Source of the DNA: an uncultured delta proteobacterium
GTDB taxonomy: Bacteria; Desulfobacterota; Desulfobulbia; Desulfobulbales; Desulfocapsaceae
Assembly: GCA_903875445.1 (NCBI GenBank)
Contig: CAIQWD010000041.1
Span: 1-64,000, forward strand
Length of the DNA stretch: 64,000 nucleotides
Direction: 5' to 3'
Part shown: positions 16,697 to 26,800 of the stretch, piece by piece
Layout of the letters: every line of letters starts with the position of its first letter
Numbering within the stretch: position 1 is the stretch's first letter
The notes under the pieces: generated by a model
What the model was told of the DNA's origin: nothing
The model's input: the letters and a program-made list of their open reading frames with translations, nothing else
Database searches by the model: none
Program-made: the position numbers and the translations under genes

Positions 16697-18568
16697 TCAA
16701 CGTTCATGTCCGGGGGGTGCACCTTGATGGTCGAGGACCTCGCGCACCGAGGAGGCTAGGTCCTGGAGGATGAAAGGTTTAGCGATGATCTTGCGGACAC
16801 CGATGGCCGATGCCTTCGCCCTGACCCCTTGATCGGAAAAACCGCTGCAGAGGATGATAGGGATATCCTGTCTGATCAGCAATAACTCGGTCGCCAGTTC
16901 CATGCCGGTAATACCCGGCATGGTCAGATCGGTGATGACCAGCTGAAAACCGTCCGGTTGCTGGCGAAACAGCTCCAAGGCCTCAAGGCTTTTTTGCACT
17001 GCTACAACCTCATAGCCGAGGAATTGCAGCATTTCCGAAGCCACTCCGACCACCAGCGCCTCGTCGTCGACCAGGAGAATTCTCCCGGTCCCTGCCGGCG
17101 GGCTGTCGTGGTGCTTGTCGGGAAGCTCCTCGTTCCCTTCAATCTTCGGGAAAAAAAGGTGAAAGGAAGTTCCCTTTCCAGGTTCACTGCGAACAAGTAT
17201 CGTACCTCCATGGCTCCGGACGATACCATGGACCACCGACAAGCCAACTCCAGCCCCCTCACCGGGTTTTTTGGTAGTAAAAAAAGGTTCGAAGATGCGC
17301 TCGCGCACCCGCTGGTCCATTCCCTCGCCGGTATCCGTCACCTTCAGGCACAGGTACGAACCCGGCTGCAGGTCAGGGGGCTCAAAAAGGTTTTGGTCAT
17401 CAATCGACACTTCCTGCAGATCAACGCGGAGAATCCCGCCCAAGCGGCGCATGGCGTGGGCGGCATTGGTGCAGAGGTTGACGAGGATCTGATGTATCTG
17501 CGTCGAATCACCTAAAATCAGAGCATCGGCGGCAGCAAGGTCGGGCTCGATGGTAATGGTTGTCGGCAGTGTCGCTCGCAGCATCTGAAGGGCATCTTCA
17601 ATGACCGGGCCGAGGCGCAGCGGTTTACGCCGCTGTTCCCCCTGGCGGCTAAAGGTGAGGATCTGCTTTACCAGGTCGCGCGCCCGAGTGCAGGCGGACA
17701 AGGCTTGGTGCATGCGTTTACGTGTCCGGTTGCCGCTCTCGGAATCAAGGGTCTGCAACTCGATGAGTCCCATGACAGCCGTCAGTACGTTGTTGAAATC
17801 ATGAGCAATCCCGCCAGCTAAGGTGCCGAGGGCATCCATTTTCTGGACCCGTTGCAATTCCTGCTCGAGCTTCCGGAAACGGTTCATATTGCGGCCGACC
17901 GCGACCCAATGGCTTATTGCCCCGGAACTCTCTCTGATCGGCGAGATCGTTCCCTCGATCTCGAAATCGACACCATTTTTTCCTTTGTTGAAAATGACCC
18001 CCATCCAGACTTCACCGCGATCAAGGACCTCTTTCATGGTTCGGTAAAACCCCTGGTCATGCTGATCGCTTCTGAGACAGCGAAGCGGCTTGTTTTTCAG
18101 CTCTTCGCATACATAGCCGCAGGATCTTTCAAAGGCCGGATTGATGTAGAGGATGGTGCGATGTTTATCGGTGATAAGAACATTGTCTTCGGTTTGTTCA
18201 ATAACACTACTATGGAGAATCCGCTCCTCCAGCTGTTGCTCAAGGCCTTCGAGACTCTGCCGCAACTCCTCCTCCACCTTGCTGCGGAGAGTATGTTCGG
18301 TGTCCAGTTGCTGATGTTTGTCGGCAAGAAGTTTTTTAGTGTTCGAGAGTTTTTTTTGAAAGTACAGGCAGATAGCGAGGCTGGTGAGAGCTATCATGAC
18401 CATCCCCGCGCCTATCACGGTCCAACGGTCGGGGGCATCTGCAGCTGTGGGCACCGGGAAAAAGCGCTCGATGAGCATGGCGATGCCGAAATTCACCAGG
18501 AGAACGACGGTCACAATCCCCGCAATCGACGAGACCAGTTTTCGAGACAAGGACTTTTCCGACCGCAT
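16697..18568 (-). CDS. Membrane hybrid histidine kinase (PAS, HisKA, HATPase, receiver)
   Basis: 623 residues. Two membrane helices (about 12-35 and 52-75) have only a short periplasmic loop. Next come a coiled coil, a PAS domain (about 120-235, VLITDKHRTILYINPAFER), a HisKA domain with the phospho-acceptor His256 in GGIAHDFNNVL, and an HATPase (DTGEGMDQRVRERIFEPFF, GAGVGLSVVHGI). A C-terminal receiver (VDDEALVV, VITDLTMPG, IAKPF) completes it. The receiver suggests a phosphorelay or feedback on the kinase. ATG 18568 has GGGAGGAAAG just before it and is preferred over 18589. No dedicated output regulator is adjacent; the Sec-containing cytochrome is divergent from it. Confidence 0.9.
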   Translation of the reverse strand: MRSEKSLSRKLVSSIAGIVTVVLLVNFGIAMLIERFFPVPTAADAPDRWTVIGAGMVMIALTSLAICLYFQKKLSNTKKLLADKHQQLDTEHTLRSKVEEELRQSLEGLEQQLEERILHSSVIEQTEDNVLITDKHRTILYINPAFERSCGYVCEELKNKPLRCLRSDQHDQGFYRTMKEVLDRGEVWMGVIFNKGKNGVDFEIEGTISPIRESSGAISHWVAVGRNMNRFRKLEQELQRVQKMDALGTLAGGIAHDFNNVLTAVMGLIELQTLDSESGNRTRKRMHQALSACTRARDLVKQILTFSRQGEQRRKPLRLGPVIEDALQMLRATLPTTITIEPDLAAADALILGDSTQIHQILVNLCTNAAHAMRRLGGILRVDLQEVSIDDQNLFEPPDLQPGSYLCLKVTDTGEGMDQRVRERIFEPFFTTKKPGEGAGVGLSVVHGIVRSHGGTILVRSEPGKGTSFHLFFPKIEGNEELPDKHHDSPPAGTGRILLVDDEALVVGVASEMLQFLGYEVVAVQKSLEALELFRQQPDGFQLVITDLTMPGITGMELATELLLIRQDIPIILCSGFSDQGVRAKASAIGVRKIIAKPFILQDLASSVREVLDHQGAPPGHER

Positions 18569-18832
18569 GCCTTTCCTCCCATCGACCATACACTTTCGCC
18601 TACACTGCCGGAGCAGGATTCATCCTTAAATGATACTTAAACGAATTGAAAATGCAATTATGTGTTGCAAATGTTTTTCTGCTGTTGACACTTTGACAAT
18701 TGTCGCGGATCATAGAGCTGTTTCAATGGCCATTTTACGCTTTACCGTCAGGAGCGTAACTGGTAACGGCGGTCGGGGGGGGTGTCCTTCCGGTATCGCT
18801 GTAAATCCCGTTTTCAACTGCGAGTTCTTTCT
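18569..18832. other. Divergent promoter region between hybrid kinase and cytochrome genes
   Basis: No gene seen. A symmetric element is present around 18733-18770 (TTACGC with GCGTAA, interleaved with TTACC and GGTAA), which could be an operator or leader structure for the plus-strand gene. No clear Shine-Dalgarno sequence precedes ATG 18833. Confidence 0.4.
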
Positions 18833-20269
18833 ATGAAACATAGCCTGCCGTCCCCCGCAATTTTTCTGGTTCTGCTGTTTTTTATCCTGGCCGGTGCTTC
18901 GGCAATGGCCGCGGATAACCTTCCATCTCTCAACAAAATCAGCGTATTTTTTTCCGGTAATGTACAGGCTGAACTCGAGCCTTGTGGCTGACACGCAAAT
19001 CAACTGGGCGGGCTGTCCAGAAAAGCGTATCAGATCGGCAGCATTGCCGATAAAAGCCGCCTTCCTGCAATTCTGCTCGACGCCGGCAATCTGCTGTTCA
19101 AACAACCGACCGTTGTCCATTCACAGGAATTGGTGGCGGCTGCGGGTCTCATGGAAATTTATCTGCAAATGGCTTATGACGCGGTGGCTGTTGGACCTTA
19201 TGATCTTGCTGCCGGTGTAGAATTCCTGAAAAATGGCCGGTTCAAGAATTTCCCCTGGGTGTCGGCCAACCTCATGGATAAAAACCACAACCTTCTCTTT
19301 CCTGCCGCCAAGATAATTGAGCGAGGTGCACTGAAAATCGGTATTCTCGGACTCACCGGGCAGATTGCCGGGACATCGCCGGAAACCATAGTCGCCGACT
19401 GGCGTAAGGTGTTGCCTGAACACCTTGAACGTTTGACGGAGGAATGCCGGCTGGTCATCGTCCTCTCCAGCCTGAGCGGCGAAGACAATGCCGAACTCAC
19501 TCGGCAATTCCCCCAGGTGCATGTGCTTATCGCCGCCGATCGGCAACAGGGCAATATCGTCCCACGGTTTGAGTACAGCACTCTTGTAACCCAAACAATG
19601 AGTCAGGGAAAGTATCTCGGCGTGCTCAACCTCGACTGGATTGCCGGCAGTTCCTGGGGCAAAGACCAGGAGCAGGAGCCCGGGGCAGCCTCAGGGAAAG
19701 AGCCCTCGCACCTGCGCAGCAATTTCACCGGTAACTTTATTCCACTCAGCAAAAGCCTTCCCGATGATCGGCAAATTGCCATGCGTATTGAGGAGATAAA
19801 ACAACAAATTTATACGCATAATCAAAGATCGACTGCCTCTGGGGAGCAGAAGAACGCGACCGCGAGCCCAGCTTTCTCGGGCCTTTCCGGTTCTGACCGT
19901 TGTCAGGAATGCCATCCCCTGCAGACCTCGTTCTGGAAGTCGACCAGACATGCCGGGGCCTACGCCACCCTGCAGCGCCAACAACAAAATTTTAACCTCG
20001 ATTGCCTGCCCTGTCACATAACCACGTCGGCTGCTGAACAGGCAGGAACCTCGTCTATGGAGTCACTCCTGACACTGCCCGCCGCTTTGCAATCGGTCGG
20101 CTGCGAGGCCTGCCACGGCCCGGGACTTACCCACGCCGATTCCCCGGACAAGGTCAAACCGCAAGGAAAGGTCAAAGAAAAAACCTGCACTGCCTGCCAC
20201 ACCAAAGAAAGGGATCCGGCCTTCAATTACCTGGAGAAAATCCTCAAGGTCAGTTGTCCCGCCGGGTAG
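18833..20269 (+). CDS. UshA-like metallophosphoesterase-domain tetraheme cytochrome c, probable selenoprotein
   Basis: Secreted protein, 478 residues if the in-frame TGA at 18989 is read as selenocysteine (residue 53). A signal peptide (MKHSLPSPAIFLVLLFF...ASAMA-AD) is followed by ISVFFSGNVQAELEPCG-U-HANQLGGLSRKA, the N-terminal motif of UshA/5'-nucleotidase-like cytochromes where the U position is normally Cys. A metallophosphoesterase-like fold runs to about 300. Then come four CxxCH heme sites (CQECH, CLPCH, CEACH, CTACH) in a cytochrome c554-like tail. The frame before and after the TGA is identical, and the 426 codons that follow are open. I saw no frameshift. The function of this family is unknown; a periplasmic redox enzyme is likely. 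A simple nonsense mutation is the alternative. Confidence 0.8.
18989..19020 (+). other. In-frame UGA with downstream hairpin, candidate Sec codon and bacterial SECIS
   Basis: TGA 18989-18991 replaces a conserved Cys codon. A CTGG/CCAG stem (19004-19007, 19017-19020) with a G-rich 9-nt loop begins 13 nt after it, close to the spacing used by bacterial SECIS elements. The stem is short, so this is suggestive only. Confidence 0.6.
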
Positions 20270-20308
20270 CGGCGAAGGATTTGGGCAGAGAGCGAGTCGG
20301 GCGGCGGC

Positions 20309-21319
20309 TTATTTGCCGACGCCGCACAACTGGAGGAGGATGTAGAACAGACCGGCAACGACTGCCGAAGCCGGGATGGTAACCACCCAGGCAAGTGCCA
20401 GGTTGGCGGCAACCTCCCAGCGAACTGCGGACAAGCGTTTCGACGAACCGGTACCGAAGATACAGGCGGTGATAGTATGGGTGGTGGAAATCGGAGCGCC
20501 GAGGAGCGAGGCACCGGTGATAATTAAGGATGCCGAGGTTTCCGCGGCCAGGCCATTGACCATCTCGAGCTTGGTTATCCGGTTGCCCATGGTCTTAATA
20601 ATTTTCCAGCCACCCAATGCCGTGCCGAGACCCATGGCCGCCGCACAGGACAATTTCACCCAAAACGGCACCTCAATGCTGCCGATCTGATGGAAAAGAA
20701 ATAAGGCCAGAGTAATCACCCCCATGGTCTTCTGGGCATCGTTTAAGCCATGACTGGTAGCCATAAAGGCCGCTGAGAGAATCCGGACTTTTTGAATTCT
20801 CTGATTGACTGTTCGTCGATTGGCCCTGCTCAGGAGGAATTGTAACAGCAGGGTCATGCCATAGGCGACGGCAAAACCGGCGAGAGGTGAAAGAATCAAG
20901 GGCAGGATGACTTTGCTGACAATACTCGAACCATTGAGGCTGGCAAAACCGGAATGAGTGACTGCCGCGCCGATCAGGCCGCCGATGAGGGCATGGGAGG
21001 AGGAGGAGGGGAAACCGAAATACCAGGTAAGGAGATTCCAGGCTATGGCTCCGATTAAGGCCGCCAGCACCAGGATTTGACTGCCCGTGACAAGGTCGGT
21101 GTTGATTATGCCGCTACCTAGGGTGTGTGCTACTTCGCTGCCCAAAAGGGCACCGACAAGATTCAGTGTTGCCGCCATGATCACCGCCGTTCGTGGTGCC
21201 AGCACCTTGGTGGTAACCACCGTGGCAATGGCATTGGCGCAGTCATGCACGCCGTTGGTGAAGTCAAAGATCAAGGCGACCACAACTATGACCACGAGAA
21301 GAAAGGGGATATCAAGCAT
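20309..21319 (-). CDS. pit: PiT-family inorganic phosphate transporter
   Basis: 336-residue membrane protein with the two PiT signature repeats: DFTNGVHDCANAIATVVTTKVL near residue 20 and SHGLNDAQKTMGVI near 195. FGFPSSSSHALIGGL and GAPISTTHTI follow the repeats. It imports metal-phosphate (or phosphate with cations) at low affinity. It overlaps the upstream DUF47 gene by 8 nt, the standard DUF47-pit operon. Its 3' end is convergent with the cytochrome gene. A sulfate-permease role is possible for some PiT relatives. Confidence 0.92.
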   Translation of the reverse strand: MLDIPFLLVVIVVVALIFDFTNGVHDCANAIATVVTTKVLAPRTAVIMAATLNLVGALLGSEVAHTLGSGIINTDLVTGSQILVLAALIGAIAWNLLTWYFGFPSSSSHALIGGLIGAAVTHSGFASLNGSSIVSKVILPLILSPLAGFAVAYGMTLLLQFLLSRANRRTVNQRIQKVRILSAAFMATSHGLNDAQKTMGVITLALFLFHQIGSIEVPFWVKLSCAAAMGLGTALGGWKIIKTMGNRITKLEMVNGLAAETSASLIITGASLLGAPISTTHTITACIFGTGSSKRLSAVRWEVAANLALAWVVTIPASAVVAGLFYILLQLCGVGK

Positions 21320-21941
21320 TCTTCAATACCACTTCTTCAATGGCATCGACCAGATCGTCTATTCGTTCAATAACTTGTTCGATGCGATCGTACACCTGTA
21401 TCCATTTGATGATGTCCACTACGCCGCTGATTTCACTGATAGGCCCATCCTGCAGCTCCGACAGGCCGGTACTGAGCAGCATCTCGCAATCCAGTTTCAG
21501 ATCCTTGCTTTCCCGCACCAAAACCCCGACTTCCTCTTTGCCCTGGAGAGCATAGATCAATCTTCCAGTGGAAGCGGCCATCAAACTGATGTTCTGCAAC
21601 ATTTTCTTGGCGGGAAAGCGGATGCGGCTAAAGCCGGAGGCGTGGGTGCGGGTGGCGATGCTTTTCAGAAAATTGATCGAATCTTCCTGGGCCAGATTGA
21701 TCCGGTAGATATCTTCACGATCAATCGGGGTGATGAACGAACCGGAGAGCTGACGGGCGATTTCCCGACACAGTTCATCACCCTGCTCCTCTTTGATGGA
21801 GATGCGTTTAAATGCCTCGTCCACCGAGGTGTAATCATTGAAAAGCTGACTCAGTTCGGCGGCGACATCCTTGAGAATTTCATTTTGTTGGATCAACAGA
21901 TCAAAGAAACGGATAGACTTGGGAAAAAGGGTGAATGCCAT
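21312..21941 (-). CDS. DUF47/PhoU-like Pit accessory protein
   Basis: 209-residue all-helical soluble protein of the DUF47 (PhoU_div) family, with conserved EEQGDELCREIARQL and THASGFSRIRFPAKKMLQNI segments and a C-terminal RIEQVIERIDDLVDAIEEVVL helix. DUF47 proteins partner with PiT transporters and probably regulate phosphate uptake. CAGGAG 8 nt before ATG 21941 sets the start; an upstream in-frame ATG lacks a ribosome binding site. Co-transcribed with the PiT gene that it overlaps. Confidence 0.9.
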   Translation of the reverse strand: MAFTLFPKSIRFFDLLIQQNEILKDVAAELSQLFNDYTSVDEAFKRISIKEEQGDELCREIARQLSGSFITPIDREDIYRINLAQEDSINFLKSIATRTHASGFSRIRFPAKKMLQNISLMAASTGRLIYALQGKEEVGVLVRESKDLKLDCEMLLSTGLSELQDGPISEISGVVDIIKWIQVYDRIEQVIERIDDLVDAIEEVVLKNA

Positions 21942-22481
21942 AACAATGCTCCTGGCAAAGATTTCATGGCAAAAGTTCTGTTGCCAAGATTCGACTCGAT
22001 ACAATTGCCGACAACCTATATCTCCTCGTCAATTTTCGCAACTTTTATCTGCTTTGCGAACCTGTCATAAACCGGCAGGTTGGACTTCCTTCAGATCTTT
22101 TCTTCAATACCGGAGAGATCGGCGCAGGATGTTACCAATACTGCACAATCGACAAACGGGAGCATTGGCTTTGTAACCTTCCGAACACAACAAAATAACA
22201 ACAGCAATACGGAGAGTTTCGCCTCTTTTCCCAAGATTTGTCACCAATTTTACACAGATATTTGCGAATTCGTTCTTGGCCGACCTCGCCATTTTTACGG
22301 ATGCACCGCCATATCATGTCGAATTTAAAGCATATAATATTTCACCCATGACATTGGCATTGCTCTTGAAAGAGTGCAGGTACCAGGAAAATACTGTTGC
22401 CAATTTCGGCGCGGCAAGGCCGACAGAAAAAAGACCCTGCCAACCGGGCGACTCAAATGAAGGTAATTGGAGGGATGTAAG
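21942..22481. other. 540-bp divergent intergenic region, DUF47-pit versus universal stress protein
   Basis: No reading frame here looks like a real protein. A perfect 7-bp inverted repeat TTCGCAA/TTGCGAA (22035-22060) lies 94-119 bp upstream of the DUF47 start and could be an operator. A CTGTCAT half that resembles a Pho-box unit follows but has no matching second half. GGAGGG sits before ATG 22482. Confidence 0.4.
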
Positions 22482-23423
22482 ATGAGTGAAAAAATCAGGA
22501 AAATACTTGTGGCAGTGGATGGTTCCGAGCAGTCGATGGCGGCGGTTCGTTATGTCTGCAGCTCGGTTCAGCACTCCAAGGCGGAGGTGGTGGTGTATCA
22601 GGTGATGAGCAAAGTCCCCGAGGTTTTCTGGGATCTGGGCCGCGATCCGGCCTGGGAGAAGAAGATTGCATCGTTGCGGGCATGGGAGCAACAGCAGGAA
22701 ACTCTTGCCGCCGGCTTTATGAATACCAGTCTTGAGTGCTTCAAAGAGGCTGGATTCAATCCTGGAAGCGTCACCACAAAAATTGGTCGTCAAAAGGAAG
22801 GCATCGCCCGTGATATAATCGCCGAGGCTCGACAGGGCTATGATGTGGTGGTCATTGGTCGCGGCAAGGCAAGCACCGAAGAAGGCACACCCCTTGGCAG
22901 TGTCGCCAGCAAAATCCTCGGCGCCGCCACCTCCTTTTCCCTCTGGTTGATAGGCGGAAAACCAAATTCCGACAAGGTCCTGATCGCCATGGATTCTTCG
23001 GAAGGTGGTCTCGGGGCGGTGAAACATGCCGGATTAATGCTCAATCAAAGCAACAATTCCATGACACTTTTCCATGCAATTCGCGGCATCTCCATCTCTA
23101 CCGAAGGAATGGAGGATATTTTCCCCGAGGCATACCGCCAACAATTAATGAACGACGCCGAAAGTGAAATTCAACCCGCTTTGCAACTTGCCAGGGAGCA
23201 TCTTAAAAAATTGGACATTGCCGGCGAACGAGTATCTACAAAAATCCTTACTTCCGTGAAAAGCCGGGCTGCGGCCATCGTCCAAGAAGCCAAACAGGGC
23301 GGGTACGGGACAATCGTTGTCGGGCGGCGGGGGATATCCGAGGTCGCCGAGTTTTCTATGGGCAGGGTCACCAATAAACTGACACAGCTCGCCAAGGAGC
23401 AGGCTTTGTGTATTGTTGTTTGA
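22482..23423 (+). CDS. Tandem universal stress protein (two UspA domains)
   Basis: 313 residues with two UspA folds. The first begins KILVAVDGSEQSMAAVRYV, with GYDVVVIGRGK...GSVASKIL near 125-150. The second begins KVLIAMDSSEGGLGAVKHA and ends YGTIVVGRRGISEVAEFSMGRVTNKL near 280-305. The second domain retains the G-x2-G-x9-G-S/T-like ATP-binding pattern. It is cytoplasmic; such proteins bind ATP and respond to stress, but no specific role can be assigned. TTGGAGGG sets the start at 22482. It is monocistronic and convergent with mvhD. Confidence 0.9.
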   Translation: MSEKIRKILVAVDGSEQSMAAVRYVCSSVQHSKAEVVVYQVMSKVPEVFWDLGRDPAWEKKIASLRAWEQQQETLAAGFMNTSLECFKEAGFNPGSVTTKIGRQKEGIARDIIAEARQGYDVVVIGRGKASTEEGTPLGSVASKILGAATSFSLWLIGGKPNSDKVLIAMDSSEGGLGAVKHAGLMLNQSNNSMTLFHAIRGISISTEGMEDIFPEAYRQQLMNDAESEIQPALQLAREHLKKLDIAGERVSTKILTSVKSRAAAIVQEAKQGGYGTIVVGRRGISEVAEFSMGRVTNKLTQLAKEQALCIVV

Positions 23424-23810
23424 TTATAATCGCCTGATCCTTTCAGCCGTCTCGGTCACGGCATTAACGAATACGAGCGGTTCAGCCGAGGACAGCCAGT
23501 GCAGGCTGAACCGCTCGCGCTCGTAGCCGAGGTCGTCGAGGAGTTCGATAATCATGCCGGAACGGGCCAGCGCCTTGTGGTTGCCGTCCTGATAATGGCA
23601 TTCGCCGAGACGGCAGCCGAGGATCATCACCGCGTCGGCACCCATTTTCAGGGCCTCGACCACCAGCTCCGGGTGGACCATGCCGGAGCACATCATGCGG
23701 ATGATCCGCACGCTTACCGGATACTGCATCCTGGCGGTACCGGCCAGATCGGCGGCGGCATAGGAGCACCAATTGCAGCAGAAGGCGATGATTTTCGGTT
23801 CAAGGTCCAT
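23424..23810 (-). CDS. mvhD: MvhD-type hydrogenase/Hdr iron-sulfur subunit
   Basis: 128-residue 2Fe-2S protein of the MvhD family, which passes electrons to HdrA. Cys motifs are IIAFCCNWCSYAAADLAGTA, IRMMCSGMVHPELV and ILGCRLGECHYQDG, all with Cys rather than the Sec seen in some relatives such as BamF. It is the last gene of a minus-strand HTH-HdrCB, HdrA, MvhD array. No hydrogenase subunits are nearby, so the electron source is probably a soluble dehydrogenase or ferredoxin. The start region is unusual: a 4.5-unit tetranucleotide repeat occupies the ribosome-binding region. Confidence 0.88.
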   Translation of the reverse strand: MDLEPKIIAFCCNWCSYAAADLAGTARMQYPVSVRIIRMMCSGMVHPELVVEALKMGADAVMILGCRLGECHYQDGNHKALARSGMIIELLDDLGYERERFSLHWLSSAEPLVFVNAVTETAERIRRL

Positions 23811-23812
23811 AT

Positions 23813-23830
23813 CTACCTACCTACCTACCT
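23813..23830. repeat. Tetranucleotide repeat in the mvhD translation-start region
   Basis: CTAC repeated 4.5 times, which reads AGGTAGGTAGGTAGGTAG on the coding strand, ends 2 nt before the mvhD ATG at 23810. The repeat itself supplies weak Shine-Dalgarno-like AGG units. Slippage would change spacing to the A/G-rich stretch upstream. Confidence 0.8.
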
Positions 23831-23851
23831 TTTCTTTTCATATTCGTAGTC

Positions 23852-26800
23852 TTACCCGGCCAAAGCGGCCTGCAGTTGGGCAAGGACTTGTTTTATCGTG
23901 AATCCGGCGACATAGATGCCTCGTTTCGGGCAGGTCCCCTGGCAGATGCCGCAGCCCTTGCACTGGGCGACATTGATCCTGACCAGTTTCTTCGGTGCTT
24001 CTCCGGCCACTGCCGTCTGTTCAAGAAGGGTGATGGCGTGGTACGGACAGACATCGATACACAGGGCGCAGCCGTCGCAGAACTCCTCGTCGACAATGGC
24101 CTTGATGGTATCGAGTTGCACCTCCGGTTTGGCCAGGATGGTGGCGGCCCGTGCCGAGGCGGCCAGGGCCTGGGCGACGCTTTCCTCGACCGGTTTGGGA
24201 TAATGGGCGAGGCCGGCGACGAACATCCCCTCGGTCGAGAAGTCCACCGGCCGCAATTTGGCATGGGCCTCGTGGAAGAAACCGTGACCGTCGACCGGCA
24301 CCTTGTAGAGTTTGCCAATTTTTTCCGCATCTTCTCTCGGTCGGATGGCGACCGCCAGGATCACCATGTCGGCGACGATCAAAAGCGGCTGATGCAGGAC
24401 ATGGTCCCAGACCTCCACTTCGATTTCTGCGCCTCTGCCGGTTACCCTCGGTTTCCCGTGCATTTCGTAGTTAATGAAGATAATCCCGAGCTTACGCGCC
24501 TCCTTATACAGTGATTCACGCTGGGCATAGGTCCGCATATCGCGGTAGAGGATATAGACGTTGCGATCCGGATTCTCTTTTTTCAGGGTGATGGCCGACT
24601 GGACCGCATGGGTGCAGCAGACCTTGGAGCAGTACATATGCCCCTCTTCCCGCGAACCGACGCACTGGATGAAGACGAACCGTTTGGCCAGTTTGACGTG
24701 CTTTTCCTTGAACTCATGGAGTTTGTCGAACTGCACCGAGGTTACCACTCCGGTGATGCTGCCGTAGTTGTATTCACTGGGAACGGCGGCTTGTCCGCCG
24801 ATGGCGACAATCCCCGCGCCATACTCAATGACCTTGGTTTCGCCGTTTTTGCTGGTCAGGGTCGAATGGAAATTGCCGACAAAGCCCGTCACTTCGGTCA
24901 CCGTCCATTCTTTGTGGATGATAATCCGCTCGTTGCAGATGACCCTGTCGATCAGCTTGGCCACCTGGGTGCGGACATGTTCTCCAGACCAGGTATACTT
25001 GAGGTTGAGGGCGTTGCCGCCCAGGGTATCGGTCCGTTCCACCAGGTGGACCGTAAAGCCCTGTTGCGCCAAGTTGAGGGCGGCGGTCATCCCGGCAACC
25101 CCACCGCCGATGACCAGGCCTTTCTGGACAACCGGCATTGTGGTGGCGTGCGATGCTTCCCCGAAAGTGACCTTGGCGACCGCCATGCGCACCAAGTCCT
25201 TGGCCTTATTGGTGGCACCCACCGGGTTGTTGCCGTGCACCCAGGAGTTCTGGTTGCGGATATTGGCCATTTCCAACAGACATTCGTTGAGTCCCGCGAC
25301 CTTTAGGGTCTCGCGGAACAGCGGCTCGTGCGTTCTCGGGGTGCAGGCGGCGATGACGATCCGGTTGAGCCGGTGCTCACCTATCAGCTGGATGATCGAT
25401 TCCTGACTGTCCTGGGAACAGGAAAACAGCTTGCGTTCCACATGGACCACGTCCGGCAGGGTAACGGAATATTCGGCCAAGTCCTTGACGTCAACGACGC
25501 CTGCGATATTGGTGCCGCAATGACAGATGAAGATACCGATCCGCACCTCCTCGCCGGAGATGTCCCTCTCCTCCGAGAACGTTGGCAGGATGGTCATCTC
25601 GCCCCGTGCCGGGGCAAGCAGCTCGGCGACGGCTGCGGCCGCGGCCGAGCCTTCGACCACCGATTGGGGGATGTCCTTCGGTCCGGCGATGGCACCGCAG
25701 GTGAAGATCCCCTCGCGGGAGGTCTTCACCGGGGCGAAGTCGGAAGTAGCGGCAAAGTTGTCGGCGGTAAGTCTGATGTCGGCGACACGAGCCAGGTCAA
25801 GGACCTGTTTCGGGGTCTGCATGCCGACGGCAAGGACCACCAAATCGAAAAAATCCTCGATCTGTCGGCCGTTTTCGTTGACATAGCGCAACCGCAGGTC
25901 GCCACTTTCCTCATCGGTTTCCACCCCGCCCATCCGGCAGCGAACAAACCGTACCCCGGCCTCTCGTCTCGCTTGTTCCAGGTACTGATCGAAACCCTTG
26001 CCGTGGGTGCGCATGTCCATGTAGAAGATGGAGGTTTGCAGGCCCGGCACATGTTCTTTGGCGAGTACGGCCTCCTTGATCGCCGACATGCAACAGACCG
26101 ACGAGCAATAACCATTGCCGCACAGGTTCTCGTCCCTTGATCCGACACATTGGAGAAATGCCATTTTCCGTACCGGCTTACCGTCCAGGGGCCGTTTGAG
26201 GTGGCCTTCGGTGGGGCCGGAGGTGGACAGGTAGCGTTCCAGTTGCAGGGAGGTGATGATATTGACATTGCTCCCGTAGCCCCACATTTCCGACGGCCTC
26301 GGGTCGAAGACCTCGAAACCGGGGGCGAGAATTACCGCCCCGACGTTTATCCGGTGGATTTTTTCGACGTCGGTGAAATTGATCGCCCCGGCATCGCAAA
26401 CCTTCTCGCAGAAACCGCAGGCCCCGGGTTTCTGCAGGCGGATGCAGGCCGCCGGATCGATCTGGTATTTCAGCGGCACCGCTTGCGGGTACCGGAGATA
26501 GATTGCCCGGCGCTTGCCGATGCCCGCATTGTAGTCGTTGTCGATCTTTTTCGGACAATTGTCGGTGCAGACACCACAGGCAATGCATTTGTTCATATCC
26601 ACATAGCGCGGCGACTGCCGCAGGGTAACGGCAAAATCACCGGCCACGCCGATAATCCCGGTGACCTCGCACAGGGTGAGAAGGTGAATGTTCAGGTGTC
26701 GGCCGCATTCGACCAGTTTGGGGGCGATAATGCACATCGAACAGTCGTTGGTAGGAAAGGTCTTATCCAATTGGACCATGGTACCGCCGATGGCCCCGGC

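Noticed and set aside
22062-22079. Possible Pho box (CTGTCAT-AAAC-CGGCAGG) near the phosphate transporter genes
   Set aside because: Only the first half matches, and it points away from the DUF47-pit operon.
22351-22368. Possible sigma54 promoter (TTGGCATTGCTCTTGAA) before the tandem Usp gene
   Set aside because: The -12 position reads GA instead of the required GC.
22080-22485. Small plus-strand frames in the DUF47/Usp intergenic region
   Set aside because: No ribosome binding site, unusual composition (Asn/Gln/Ser runs), no recognisable motif. More likely non-coding.
23813-23830. Repeat considered as part of a CRISPR or other array
   Set aside because: A simple 4-nt tandem repeat without spacers; only one short tract.
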